A stretch of DNA of 64,000 nt from Tabrizicola_A aquatica (GCA_965194375.1 OZ239428.1), one strand, 5' to 3'. Positions 8,660 through 18,244 are shown, numbered from the stretch's first letter. Made by a program: numbers and translations. The notes: generated by a model not told the origin, from the sequence alone.

Positions 8660-9138
8660 CACTGGTCTCCCTTGGGGGCGATATAGGGGGTGCCGTCTTT
8701 GTGGGTGAATGTGGCGCGACCGGCTTCGACCATGACCATTAGGTCCTCGTCGCTGTAGGTGGCCACCTCACGCGGGGCTTTTGAGCCGACCACAAGGAAA
8801 CGGGCCGGCTTATCGGTGCGATTGAGGAAGTGATGGCCGTCGGGTTTGCCCGCCGGAAAGGCCGCACAATCGCCCGGGCCCATTTCGGTTTCGCCCGCAT
8901 CGGTGACCATGATGAAGGTGCCTTCGGTGACAATGACGAACTCATCTTCCGCCAGATGCCAGTGGCGCATGGAGGACATTGCGCCTGGGGCCAGCGTCAC
9001 CAGATTGACGCCGAACTGCGTCAACCCGCCCGCATCGCCCAACCGCAAGGAGGACCGGCCCGCCACCAAGGCATCATAGGGCGCGGGGTAGATGGAGCCG
9101 GTCTTGACCGGCAGGGAGGCAAGATTGATCTTGGCCAT
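8659..9138 (-). CDS. Cupin domain protein embedded in the beta-oxidation operon
   Basis: A 159-residue single-domain cupin. Motif 1 is visible around MRHWHLAEDEFVIVTEG (two His and a Glu, typical metal ligands), and motif 2 around FPAGKPDGHHFLNRT. It resembles the AraC-type/RmlC-like small cupins with unknown substrate. Start and stop codons each overlap neighbouring fatty-acid genes by one base, so it is co-translated with thiolase and FadB. A role in handling an acyl-CoA intermediate or in sensing is inference only. Confidence 0.8.
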   Translation of the reverse strand: MAKINLASLPVKTGSIYPAPYDALVAGRSSLRLGDAGGLTQFGVNLVTLAPGAMSSMRHWHLAEDEFVIVTEGTFIMVTDAGETEMGPGDCAAFPAGKPDGHHFLNRTDKPARFLVVGSKAPREVATYSDEDLMVMVEAGRATFTHKDGTPYIAPKGDQ

Positions 9139-10349
9139 TACACCCTCTCAATGATCGTGGCAGCACCCATGCCAGAGGCGATGCACAGCGTGGCAAGCCC
9201 GGTCGATTTGCCCGTGCGCTCCAACTCATCCAGAAGCGTCCCGATGATGATCGCGCCAGTCGCACCAAGCGGGTGGCCCATGGCGATAGAGCCGCCGTTG
9301 ACGTTGACGCGCGCAGGATCGACGTTGAAGGCCTGCTGGAACCGCAGGACGACCGATGCGAAGGCCTCGTTCACCTCGAACAGATCGATGTCCTTGATGG
9401 ACATACCGCTGTCGCGCAGGATCTTTTCGGTCACCGGAACCGGACCGGTCAGCATGATCGTGGGATCGGTGCCGATCTTGGCCGTTGCGCGGACGCGCGC
9501 GCGGGGCTTCAGCCCATGGGCGCGGCCAAAATCGGCATTGCCGATCAGCACGGCGGCGGCGCCATCGACGATGCCGCTGGAATTTCCGGCGTGGTGGATG
9601 TGGGCAATCCGCTCCAGATGCGGGTATTTCATCAGCGCGATCTTATCGAAGCCGGGCATGGTTTCGCCCATATCCTTGAAGGCAGGCTTCAGGGCGGCAA
9701 GGGTAGCCATATCGGTGCCGGGGCGCATGTATTCGTCACGGTCCAGAATGGTCAGCCCATTGCGGTCGGTCACCGGGACGATGGATTTGGCAAAGCGGTT
9801 GTCCGCCCAGGCGGCGGCCGCCCGGCGTTGGGATTCTACGGCCAACGCATCGGCCATCTCGCGGGTGAAGCCGTATTCGGTGGCGATGATATCGGCCGAA
9901 ATGCCTTGCGGGACGAAATAGGTTTTCATGGCAAGGGCCGGGTCCACCGCAATGGCGGCCCCGTCACTGCCCATGGCAACGCGGCCCATCATTTCGACCC
10001 CGCCCGCGATATAGGCCGCGCCAGCCCCACCCCGCACCTGATTGGCGGCAAGGTTCACCGCCTCCATGCCGCTGGCGCAAAAGCGGTTGATGGCAAGACC
10101 GGGAATGGACAGGTCAAGGTCTGAGAGCAGAACCGCCGAGCGGGCCAGACAGCCGCCCTGCTCGCCCACTTGGGTGACATTGCCCCAGATCACATCCTCG
10201 ACCGCGTGGCCTTCAAGCCCGTTGCGCGCCTTGACGGCGTTCAAGAGGCCTGCCGACAGGGCAACCGAGGTGACCTCATGCAAGGCCCCGTCCGGGCGGC
10301 CCTTGCCACGGGGGGTGCGGACGGCGTCATAGATGAAAGCGTCGGTCAT
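9138..10349 (-). CDS. fadA: Acetyl-CoA C-acyltransferase (thiolase, FadA-type)
   Basis: A 403-residue thiolase that cleaves 3-ketoacyl-CoA with CoA, releasing acetyl-CoA. The nucleophilic Cys lies in INRFCASGMEAV (about residue 90). The active-site His is in GSIAMGHPLGATGA, and the C-terminal Cys is in LCIASGMGAA. Its position directly upstream of the cupin and FadB-like genes, with one-base overlaps, identifies it as the beta subunit partner of that FadB. Start ATG at 10349; the 145-base gap upstream carries no recognisable gene. Confidence 0.94.
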   Translation of the reverse strand: MTDAFIYDAVRTPRGKGRPDGALHEVTSVALSAGLLNAVKARNGLEGHAVEDVIWGNVTQVGEQGGCLARSAVLLSDLDLSIPGLAINRFCASGMEAVNLAANQVRGGAGAAYIAGGVEMMGRVAMGSDGAAIAVDPALAMKTYFVPQGISADIIATEYGFTREMADALAVESQRRAAAAWADNRFAKSIVPVTDRNGLTILDRDEYMRPGTDMATLAALKPAFKDMGETMPGFDKIALMKYPHLERIAHIHHAGNSSGIVDGAAAVLIGNADFGRAHGLKPRARVRATAKIGTDPTIMLTGPVPVTEKILRDSGMSIKDIDLFEVNEAFASVVLRFQQAFNVDPARVNVNGGSIAMGHPLGATGAIIIGTLLDELERTGKSTGLATLCIASGMGAATIIERV

Positions 10350-10494
10350 GGTTGGGCTCCTTGGTCGGGTCGGCGGGGGGCGTCATCGAAGGTCAGTTTG
10401 GCTGGGCGGTGTCCCTTTGTCCGCCCTGCGGCCCCGTCGCGCAACGCTTTCGCTGCGTCACATCTGGGGCCTTCGGTGGAAACCGGCCGAGGGA

Positions 10495-11133
10495 TCATCC
10501 GCCTGCCCCCGGCAGTGCGCGCGGCATCAGATCATAGGGATGCGCCCAGCCTGGCAGCGCGGCGATCTGGGCCAGCCAGCGGTCTATCGCAGGCCATTCG
10601 GCGCGGTCAAAGCCGTAAGGCTCGGGGTAGTAAAGGTAACTGCAGCAGGAGAAATCTGCGATGGTCGGGCCTTGGCCAACGATCCAATCGCGCCCCTCGA
10701 GATGGCTGTTCAGCACCTTGTAGGCCGCCTTGAGCCGGCCTTGCAGAAAGGGCACAACACCGGCCGGTCGCTTGTCCTCGGGCAGGAAGTTGGCCAAGAA
10801 CCGCGCTGTGCCGATCTGGGTGGACAGCTTGTGATTGTCCCACAGGATCCAGCGCCAAACCTCGCGCGCTTCATCAGCCGTAGCCCCCCCAAACCGCCCG
10901 GTCTTTTCCGCCAGATGGTCAAGGATCATGCCCGATTGGGTCAGAACCTGATCGCCGTCGACCAACACCGGCACCTCACCCATTTCATTGAGCTTGAGGA
11001 ACTCCGGACTGCGCGCCTCGCCCTTGAAAAAATCAACAAAGCGCAGCTCCCAAGGCGTGCCGGTGAGCTGCAGCATCAGCGCCACCTTGTAGGCATTGCC
11101 GCTTTCACCAAAGCCATAAAGCGTGATCGTCAT
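10495..11133 (-). CDS. Glutathione S-transferase family protein
   Basis: A 212-residue cytosolic GST. The N-terminal thioredoxin-fold domain starts ITLYGFGESGNAYKVAL, with Ser rather than Cys at the likely catalytic position. It keeps the cis-Pro motif MGEVPVLVDGD and the glutathione-contacting QSGMILDHLAE (about 65-75). The C-terminal all-helical domain contains the N-capping box TIADFSCCSYL. Substrate unknown. It lies on the same strand between thiolase and acyl-CoA dehydrogenase, an association seen in Rhodobacteraceae fatty-acid loci; the functional link is not established. Confidence 0.87.
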   Translation of the reverse strand: MTITLYGFGESGNAYKVALMLQLTGTPWELRFVDFFKGEARSPEFLKLNEMGEVPVLVDGDQVLTQSGMILDHLAEKTGRFGGATADEAREVWRWILWDNHKLSTQIGTARFLANFLPEDKRPAGVVPFLQGRLKAAYKVLNSHLEGRDWIVGQGPTIADFSCCSYLYYPEPYGFDRAEWPAIDRWLAQIAALPGWAHPYDLMPRALPGAGG

Positions 11134-11164
11134 CGCGTCCTCCCTATCGTTGCGCTCTGCCCCA

Positions 11165-11222
11165 GCCCCGGAGGCGCTTCGCCCCCCGGACCCCCAGAGA
11201 GTATTTTCACCAAGATGAAAAG
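11165..11222 (-). repeat. Dispersed repeat family 1, inverted copy
   Basis: On the minus strand this reads TTTCATCTTGGTGAAAATAC followed by a GC-rich arm. Its core at 11200-11220 is complementary to 11355-11375 at 19 of 21 positions, so the two copies form a large inverted repeat around 11296-11344. Confidence 0.65.
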
Positions 11223-11295
11223 GATTTGTTCATCATTACCTTTCAATCTCATCCCGTGGCACAGGCTGGAGAGCCGATGGCCTCCCAAGGTGAAA

Positions 11296-11344
11296 CCCCG
11301 CCTTCGACATGACGGATAGCCAAAACGGAGCCTCGAAGGCGGGG
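11296..11344. repeat. 12-bp perfect inverted repeat inside a larger inverted repeat
   Basis: CCCCGCCTTCGA (11296-11307) is the exact complement of TCGAAGGCGGGG (11333-11344), with a 25-base loop. It is nested between two facing copies of repeat family 1. No gene is apparent in 11134-11412. Confidence 0.7.
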
Positions 11345-11354
11345 CGGATCTGGG

Positions 11355-11395
11355 TTTCATCTTGGTCCAAATACTCCCGCCGGAGGCTCCCGCCC
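11355..11395 (+). repeat. Dispersed intergenic repeat, family 1
   Basis: A near-identical copy (38 of 41) of 5685-5725, starting TTTCATCTTGGTCC and containing CCCGCCGGAGGC. It ends just before the stop of the 70-residue small protein. Confidence 0.75.
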
Positions 11396-11412
11396 GGTCC
11401 ACCCGCGCCTCC

Positions 11413-11625
11413 CTATCCTTTCCGCCCCTCCAGCTCGGCGTTGAAGAGCCGCAGCCGGTGGGTGAGGTTGTCATGGTTGGTCACAGAATCGAAATGCTCG
11501 AACAGAAACGACAGCGCTTCGCCCTCATCCAGCCCGGCCTCGGTCGCGAAGCGCGTGAGGCGACGGTAGCCGTCTTCGGTCATGGCAACGGGAAAGCGCC
11601 GGGTCAGGCGAAAGCGTTTGGGCAT
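11413..11625 (-). CDS. Small conserved hypothetical protein next to acyl-CoA dehydrogenase
   Basis: A 70-residue basic protein, not recognised as a named family. The N-terminal KRFRLTRRFPVAMTEDGYRR strand followed by a helix-rich segment (FATEAGLDEGEALSFLFEHF) is faintly reminiscent of ribbon-helix-helix proteins, but this is weak. ATG at 11625. It lies on the same strand and 59 bases downstream of the acyl-CoA dehydrogenase, separated by a strong hairpin at 11645-11681. GC skew and codon use look like the neighbours. A small regulator of the locus is possible; no function is assigned. Confidence 0.6.
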   Translation of the reverse strand: MPKRFRLTRRFPVAMTEDGYRRLTRFATEAGLDEGEALSFLFEHFDSVTNHDNLTHRLRLFNAELEGRKG

Positions 11626-11644
11626 TTAATACCTCGGGTTGCTC

Positions 11645-11681
11645 TGGGGCAAAATTCTTACTTCAAGAATTTTCTGCCCCA
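11645..11681 (-). terminator. Long hairpin after acyl-CoA dehydrogenase
   Basis: TGGGGCAAAATTCTT (11645-11659) pairs with AAGAATTTTCTGCCCCA (11665-11681) across a 5-base loop, with a 2-base bulge. It lies 3 bases past the stop of the acyl-CoA dehydrogenase and before the small gene, so it may attenuate rather than fully stop transcription. Confidence 0.65.
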
Positions 11682-11684
11682 AGA

Positions 11685-13460
11685 TTAGAACGCCTCCGCC
11701 GCCAAGGCCATCACCGGATCTGCGCCGCTTTCGATGCGGGCGAGGTGCATGGCGCAAGCGGGCAGTTGGCGGGCCATGTAATAGCGGCCCGTGGCGATTT
11801 TGGTGGTGAGGAAAGCATCATCGCCGCCACCTGCGTTGAGCGCCTGAGAGGCGGCTGCGGCCATGCGCGTCCACATCAGGCCCATGCAGACATGGCCCAT
11901 CATCAGCATGAAGTCATAAGACCCCGCGAGCGCCGCATTGGGGTTTTTCATGCCGTTCTGCATGAAGAACATGCCCGCCGCCTGCATGGCTTTGGACGCC
12001 TGTTTCAGGGGTTCGGTAAAGGCGGCCATGCGGGGGTCTGCGTCATGCGCTTTGCATTCGGCCTTCACCATTTCAAAGAAGGCCATGACATGTTTGCCGC
12101 CGTCTTGCGTCAGCTTGCGGCCCACAAGGTCCAGCGCCTGCACGCCGTTGGCGCCCTCATAAATCTGGGCGATGCGGGCGTCGCGGACGAATTGGCTGAC
12201 GCCATTGTCCTCGATATAGCCATGCCCGCCCCAGACCTGCTGGGCCTGCACGGCCATTTCAAACCCGCGGTCGGTCTGGAAGCCCTTGATGACCGGGATC
12301 ATCAGCGACACCAGACCTTCGGCGGCGGCATCGCCCGTGCGGTGGCCGCGGTCGATCAGGCTGGCGGCCCACAGGGTCAGGGCGCGGGCGCCTTCGACGA
12401 AGGATTTCTGGTCCATCAGGCTGCGGCGGATGTCGGGGTGCACGATTAGGGGATCGGCAGGCCCCAAGGGGTTTTCTGCCCCGGTGATCGCGCGGCCTTG
12501 CAGACGGTCACGCGCATAGGCGACGGCGTTTTGATAGGCGGCTTCGGCCACGGCATAGCCTTGCAGGCCCACGCCCAGCCGCGCCTCGTTCATCATGGTG
12601 AACATGGCGCGCATGCCTTTGTGGAGGTCTCCCAGCAAATACCCCGTCGCGCCGTCATAGTTCATCACGCAGGTGGCGTTGCCGTGGATGCCCATCTTGT
12701 GTTCGACCTTGCCCACCGCAAGGCTGTTGCGCGCGCCAAGCGAGCCGTCAGCGTTCACCAGAAACTTTGGCACGATGAAAAGGGAAATGCCCTTGGTGCC
12801 TTCTCCCCCGCCCGGGGCCTTGGCCAGCACCAGATGGATGATGTTGTCGGCCATGTCATGTTCGCCAGCCGAGATGAAGATTTTGGTGCCGGTGATCTTG
12901 TAGCTGCCGTCCGCCTGAGGTTCGGCCCGGGTGCGCATGAGGCCAAGATCGGTGCCGCAATGCGGTTCGGTCAGGTTCATGGTGCCGGTCCAGTCGCAGG
13001 TCACCATCTTGGGCAGATAAAGCGCCTTTTGGGCGTCGGTTCCATGGGCGTGGATCGCGGAATAGGCGCCATGGGTCAGGCCCTGATACATGTTGAAGGC
13101 CATATTGGCTGAAACCAGAATCTCGCCCACCGCAGTGCCCATGAGGTAAGGCAGCCCCTGCCCGCCATAAGCCGGATCGCAATCGAGCGCGGGCCAGCCG
13201 CCTTCGCGCAGCTTGTCAAAGGCGGCCTTGAACCCGGTGGGGGTGCGCACTACGCCGTTTTCCAAGGTGCAGCCCTCGCGGTCACCGACCGCGTTCAGCG
13301 GTTCCAGCACATCGGTGGCGAGTTTGCCCGCCTCTTCCAGCACGGCGGCAGTGAAGCCGCGGTCCAGATCGGCGTAGCCGGGGATGTCCGATGCGCCGAT
13401 CTTCAGCACATCGTGCAAGAGAAAGGCCATATCCTTGAGGGGCGCGGTGTAGCTGGTCAT
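11685..13460 (-). CDS. Acyl-CoA dehydrogenase with C-terminal extension (FadE/DmdC-type family)
   Basis: A 591-residue FAD-dependent acyl-CoA dehydrogenase that introduces the 2,3-double bond of acyl-CoA. It shows the YGGQGLPYL substrate loop (about 105-115) and the flavin/substrate motif TMNLTEPHCGTDLG (about 160-175). The catalytic Glu is in QIYEGANGVQA (about 430), followed by the extra C-terminal helical domain (PF12806-like). The same architecture is used by DmdC, the methylmercaptopropionyl-CoA dehydrogenase of DMSP metabolism, so chain specificity is uncertain. Linkage to fadAB supports fatty acids. The ATG at 13460, behind AAGGAGACCCCG, was chosen over an upstream start that lacks homology. 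Confidence 0.9.
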   Translation of the reverse strand: MTSYTAPLKDMAFLLHDVLKIGASDIPGYADLDRGFTAAVLEEAGKLATDVLEPLNAVGDREGCTLENGVVRTPTGFKAAFDKLREGGWPALDCDPAYGGQGLPYLMGTAVGEILVSANMAFNMYQGLTHGAYSAIHAHGTDAQKALYLPKMVTCDWTGTMNLTEPHCGTDLGLMRTRAEPQADGSYKITGTKIFISAGEHDMADNIIHLVLAKAPGGGEGTKGISLFIVPKFLVNADGSLGARNSLAVGKVEHKMGIHGNATCVMNYDGATGYLLGDLHKGMRAMFTMMNEARLGVGLQGYAVAEAAYQNAVAYARDRLQGRAITGAENPLGPADPLIVHPDIRRSLMDQKSFVEGARALTLWAASLIDRGHRTGDAAAEGLVSLMIPVIKGFQTDRGFEMAVQAQQVWGGHGYIEDNGVSQFVRDARIAQIYEGANGVQALDLVGRKLTQDGGKHVMAFFEMVKAECKAHDADPRMAAFTEPLKQASKAMQAAGMFFMQNGMKNPNAALAGSYDFMLMMGHVCMGLMWTRMAAAASQALNAGGGDDAFLTTKIATGRYYMARQLPACAMHLARIESGADPVMALAAEAF

Positions 13461-13470
13461 CGGGGTCTCC

Positions 13471-13875
13471 TTAGGCGGCGCTGGCGGTTTTGCGGAAGGC
13501 GGCAAGGGCTTTTTCGCCCTCAGCCAGCTGGGTTTTCAGATCGGCAATCGCCACGTCGAGTTCGGCGCGTTGCGCCTCCATCTGGGCGAGCCGGTCTTTG
13601 GCAATGTCATAGGTGCGCAAAAGCTGCGCCTCGTTCGAGCCGTCGCGGTCATACATGTCGAGAAGCTGGCGGATTTCCTCGAGCGAAAAGCCAAAGCGTT
13701 TGCCGCGCAGGATCAGCCGCAGCCGCGCGCGGTCTTGTTTGGTGAAAAGCCGCCTTGTGCCAAGGCGGATGGGCGACAAAAGCTCTTTCGTCTCATAAAG
13801 GCGCAGCGTGCGGGGGCTGACGTCAAATGCGGCGCACATCTCGCGGATCGTTAGAGTGTCGGCGGTGTCGGTCAT
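13471..13875 (-). CDS. MerR-family regulator of the fatty-acid genes
   Basis: A 134-residue transcription factor. The N-terminal winged helix-turn-helix reads TIREMCAAFDVSPRTLRLYE (about residues 9-28). FGFSLEEIRQLLDMYD follows, then a coiled-coil dimerisation helix (about 85-125). There is no cysteine metal site, so it probably senses an acyl-CoA or similar ligand like the LiuR subgroup. It lies 10 bases upstream of the acyl-CoA dehydrogenase and is co-transcribed with it. A palindrome at 13940-13955 is the likely operator and autoregulatory site. It is paralogous to the MerR protein at 20334-20708. Confidence 0.88.
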   Translation of the reverse strand: MTDTADTLTIREMCAAFDVSPRTLRLYETKELLSPIRLGTRRLFTKQDRARLRLILRGKRFGFSLEEIRQLLDMYDRDGSNEAQLLRTYDIAKDRLAQMEAQRAELDVAIADLKTQLAEGEKALAAFRKTASAA

Positions 13876-13939
13876 GGCTGGCCCTTGGGCTGGGGTGCCG
13901 CGCCGAAGTGGGGCGCGCTGGACCATGATAGTAGAGTGC

Positions 13940-13955
13940 TTGACGTTAACGTAAA
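13940..13955. promoter_or_regulatory. Probable MerR (LiuR-like) operator
   Basis: TTGACGTTAACGTAAA is a 16-base near-palindrome (14 of 16 positions symmetric) centred on GTTAAC. It resembles published LiuR-type MerR sites of proteobacterial fatty-acid and branched-chain catabolism. It lies about 65-80 bases upstream of the MerR start codon. A further ACGTCACGTCA follows immediately. Confidence 0.65.
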
Positions 13956-13995
13956 TGTAACGTCACGTCAGAAGCCTGCGTGACGTAAGGGCGCG

Positions 13996-14023
13996 TTTGG
14001 GCGACCGGGACGGGCCGCCCAAA
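13996..14023 (-). terminator. Hairpin after tctA
   Basis: TTTGGGCG (13996-14003) pairs with CGCCCAAA (14016-14023). It is placed 3 bases past the tctA stop on the minus strand. There is no clear T-run, so termination strength is uncertain. Confidence 0.5.
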
Positions 14024-14025
14024 GC

Positions 14026-15543
<1,518 letters not shown>

Positions 15544-15544
15544 C

Positions 15545-16036
15545 TTAGCCCCCGAAGATCAGGGTTTCCAGAAACCCGGCGGGAAGGTTCAGCTTCAAAA
15601 GCTGGTCAAAGACGCCGTAAATCGCCAGCGCAAAGCCAATGCCCGCAGGCAGGCTGATGGCAAAGTTGCGCTTGCCAAAGGCGGCGGCGGTGCAGGCGAA
15701 GAGAAGGCCCGAGGCAATGGAAAAGCCCAAGACGTGCAAGAGCGCCAATTGCAGTGCGAGCCCGCCGATGATGAAGAGGATCGGCACCGGGTTCTGGCGC
15801 GGCACGCCCATGGCCCCATGGCGCAGGCCCTTCCAGACATGGGCCAGCGCCAGTGCCCAAAGGCACAGGCCGACGAACAAGGGCGCCTCGCCCGACCCGA
15901 TTCCGGCATAGCCGCCCTTGTCGGGAATGGCGCGGCCTTGCCAGATCAACAGGGCGCCAAGCGCGGCCAAGATTGCGGCGATGATGAACGCCGCCCCATC
16001 GGGGCGACGTTCAGTTGCGCGGTCAAAGCCGGTCAT
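15545..16036 (-). CDS. tctB: Tripartite tricarboxylate transporter, small permease subunit TctB
   Basis: A 163-residue protein with four hydrophobic helices, the standard topology of TctB. It opens with a cytosolic start, then AAFIIAAILAALGALLIWQG (helix 1). The conserved G-GEAP-FVG-Cl segment (YAGIGSGEAPLFVGLCLW) is near residues 40-57. It overlaps tctC by 4 bases and abuts tctA, so stoichiometric co-expression is likely. Sequence conservation in TctB is low; assignment rests on topology, size and context. Confidence 0.88.
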   Translation of the reverse strand: MTGFDRATERRPDGAAFIIAAILAALGALLIWQGRAIPDKGGYAGIGSGEAPLFVGLCLWALALAHVWKGLRHGAMGVPRQNPVPILFIIGGLALQLALLHVLGFSIASGLLFACTAAAFGKRNFAISLPAGIGFALAIYGVFDQLLKLNLPAGFLETLIFGG

Positions 16037-16977
16037 TTCACCAGACCGATGTCCTTGAGGACGGCGGTGGTGGACTCGATTTCCTTGGCGAGTTGGGCGT
16101 CAAAATCGGCCCCGGCAAGGTAGGTGTTGGCCCAGCCCTTGGTTTCCAGCATGGCCTTCCAGCCTGCCGAATTCACCAGCTTGTCGATGTCGGCGGCGAC
16201 GGTGGCCTTTTGCTCATCCGAAAGGCCCGGCGCGGCGGCGACCATGCGCCAGTTCTGCACGTTCACGTCATAGCCCGATTCCATCAGCGTCGGTGCATCG
16301 GTGCCCGGCCATTTTTCGGCAGTGGAAACGGCCAGCATCCGCATGGTGCCTGCCTCGACCTGCGGTAGGAATTCACCGACGCCGGAAATGCCCACGGTCA
16401 CCTGATTGCCGAGGATGGCCGCCAGCGCCTCACCACCGCCCGAGAAGGCGACATAGTTGATCTTGGTCGGGTCAACCCCCGCCGCCTTGGCCAAGAGGCC
16501 GACGGTGATGTGGTCCACGCCACCGGCCGAGCCGCCCGCCCATGACACCGATCCGGGATCGGCCTTCAACATTTCAACCAGATCGCCAATCGTCTGAAGG
16601 GGCGAGGCGGCTGGAACCGCGATGCCCACGGCCTCGCCGGTCAGGCGGGCAATCGGGGTGACATCGGCCAAGGAGACGGGCGATTCATTGGTCAGGATTG
16701 CGCCGACCATCACATAGCCGCCGACGATCAGCTGGCTGGCATCGCCTGCGGTGGAGGAGGCAAACTGTGCCAGACCCACAGTGCCGCCCGCGCCGGGGAC
16801 GTTTTGCACCTGCACCGAGGCGGAAATGCCTTCGGCCTGCATCACCTCTTGCATGGCGCGCGCCGTGCCATCCCAGCCACCGCCGGGGGCGGCGGGTGCC
16901 ATAATCATGTAATCATTGGCAAGCGCCGGCATGGCCAGCATCGTGGCAAAAGCTGCGCTCAAAAGCGTATGTTTCAT
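16033..16977 (-). CDS. tctC: Tripartite tricarboxylate transporter substrate-binding protein TctC
   Basis: A 314-residue periplasmic binding protein of the Bug/TctC family. A signal peptide (about residues 1-20, ending PALA) precedes the ligand-binding opening MIMAPAAPGGGWDGTAR. The VQNVPGAGGTVGLAQF and WAGGSAGGVDHITVG loops correspond to the phosphate-loop-like motifs that hold a carboxylate. The ligand could be citrate or another di/tricarboxylate. ATG at 16977 is behind GGAGGAGAATCAT, a strong ribosome-binding site. First gene of the tctCBA operon; the TctDE regulators are divergent 1.3 kb away. Confidence 0.93.
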   Translation of the reverse strand: MKHTLLSAAFATMLAMPALANDYMIMAPAAPGGGWDGTARAMQEVMQAEGISASVQVQNVPGAGGTVGLAQFASSTAGDASQLIVGGYVMVGAILTNESPVSLADVTPIARLTGEAVGIAVPAASPLQTIGDLVEMLKADPGSVSWAGGSAGGVDHITVGLLAKAAGVDPTKINYVAFSGGGEALAAILGNQVTVGISGVGEFLPQVEAGTMRMLAVSTAEKWPGTDAPTLMESGYDVNVQNWRMVAAAPGLSDEQKATVAADIDKLVNSAGWKAMLETKGWANTYLAGADFDAQLAKEIESTTAVLKDIGLVK

Positions 16978-17100
16978 TATGATTCTCCTCCCAATGCACG
17001 AATTTCGTGCGTTTTTTCCAAGACGGCACCTCCTCGTGCCCATCTTGGGGGAAAGTTCAGCACAAGAACCTGTCAAGAAGCTGACAGCCGGGGCCAGGCG

Positions 17101-18165
17101 TTAGCGCTCGGCCAAAGCTTCGTTCCAAAGCCGCAAGAGGCGCTTGCGCTTGGCTTGATCCAAATAGACCAGAACACCGGGGCTGACGGGAACCGGGCGC
17201 AGCTGGTCGCCCAAGGCGGCCTGCATGGCCGCGCCGCTGCCGGCACCTGTCACCTCAAGGCTGACCGCAGGCAGGCGGAGCTTTTCGGACAAAAGCGTCT
17301 GGCCTTCGGCGTCCATCAGAAACTCTAGAAACTCGGCCCCGAGATCGGGCGAGGCCGCCGCGCGCGGCACCAGCGCCACCCGCGACAGCACCACCGTATA
17401 GTCGCGCAAAAGTACAAGCCCCAAGTTGGGCTCCATCCGCGCCTGATCGGCGGCGTAGGACCCTAGGATGTTATAGCCCAAAAGGAGCCGCCCGTCGGCC
17501 ACCCGGTCGATGATGCCCTGACTGGTTGGAAAGGTCTGCAAGCCCGCCCGCGCCATCACCCGCAGCAAGGACCAGATATCGGCAAAGTGTTCGGTGTCGC
17601 GGGCCAGAAACAGATAACCGACCGAGGATTGTTCGATGTCATAGGTGCCGATCTTGCCCGCCGCCGTGCCCGGCGCATTTTGCAGCCATGTCATCAGCTC
17701 CAGCCGTGACTGCGGCGGGTCATCCGGGAAGGACGGCTTATGATAGACCAGAACCGCCGGTTCCACCGTCAGCGCAAACGCGGTGTCTTGCCATTTGGCC
17801 CAAGCGGGCCAGCCTTTGGCGGCGGGCACCGGGGCGGCTTGAGCATAGCCGTCGTTGGCGAGTTTCAGTTGCAAATCCATGCCCGAGGAGAACAGGAAAT
17901 CTGCCGTGCTGCTGCCCGCATCGGTTTCGGCGATCACCCGCGCGGCGATGTCGGCGGCCAGAAGGTCTTCATAGCGCACGGACACATCGGGGTGATTGGC
18001 CTGAAAGGCGGCGATCAGCGGCGTGGCAAGGCGGTTGTCCAGCGTGGAATAGATCACCAACTGCCGCCCGGCGCTGCCATCGGGGGCGGCATGGGTCACC
18101 ACTTCGCCCAGAGCGGGGCGGGCCAAAAGGGCCAAAAGGCAAAGGAATACCAGACGCAATATCAT
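17101..18165 (-). CDS. Extra periplasmic solute-binding protein (ABC type 1-like) linked to TctDE
   Basis: A 354-residue exported protein with signal peptide (about 1-20, ARPALGE). It has the bilobal binding-protein fold typical of iron(III)/thiamine-type ligand proteins: LVIYSTLDNRLATPLIAAFQ, then DFLFSSGMDLQLKLANDG. No ABC permease or ATPase is nearby. It lies between tctC and tctD and is divergent from tctDE. It may therefore present ligand to the TctE sensor rather than to a transporter, as proposed for similar extra binding proteins in Bordetella-type tct loci; that is inference. Confidence 0.8.
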   Translation of the reverse strand: MILRLVFLCLLALLARPALGEVVTHAAPDGSAGRQLVIYSTLDNRLATPLIAAFQANHPDVSVRYEDLLAADIAARVIAETDAGSSTADFLFSSGMDLQLKLANDGYAQAAPVPAAKGWPAWAKWQDTAFALTVEPAVLVYHKPSFPDDPPQSRLELMTWLQNAPGTAAGKIGTYDIEQSSVGYLFLARDTEHFADIWSLLRVMARAGLQTFPTSQGIIDRVADGRLLLGYNILGSYAADQARMEPNLGLVLLRDYTVVLSRVALVPRAAASPDLGAEFLEFLMDAEGQTLLSEKLRLPAVSLEVTGAGSGAAMQAALGDQLRPVPVSPGVLVYLDQAKRKRLLRLWNEALAER

Positions 18166-18204
18166 GCCCCTCAGCTTGCTCGATCAACTGGCCGTTCACA
18201 ACCG

Positions 18205-18224
18205 CAGGTTTTGCGACTAACCTG
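18205..18224. promoter_or_regulatory. Inverted repeat between the divergent binding protein and tctD
   Basis: CAGGTT (18205-18210) and AACCTG (18219-18224) are separated by 8 bases in the 79-base divergent intergenic region. It is a candidate TctD binding site or promoter-overlapping operator, placed 20-40 bases before the tctD ATG. Confidence 0.35.
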
Positions 18225-18244
18225 TCAGGCAGAAAGGTCCGTTT

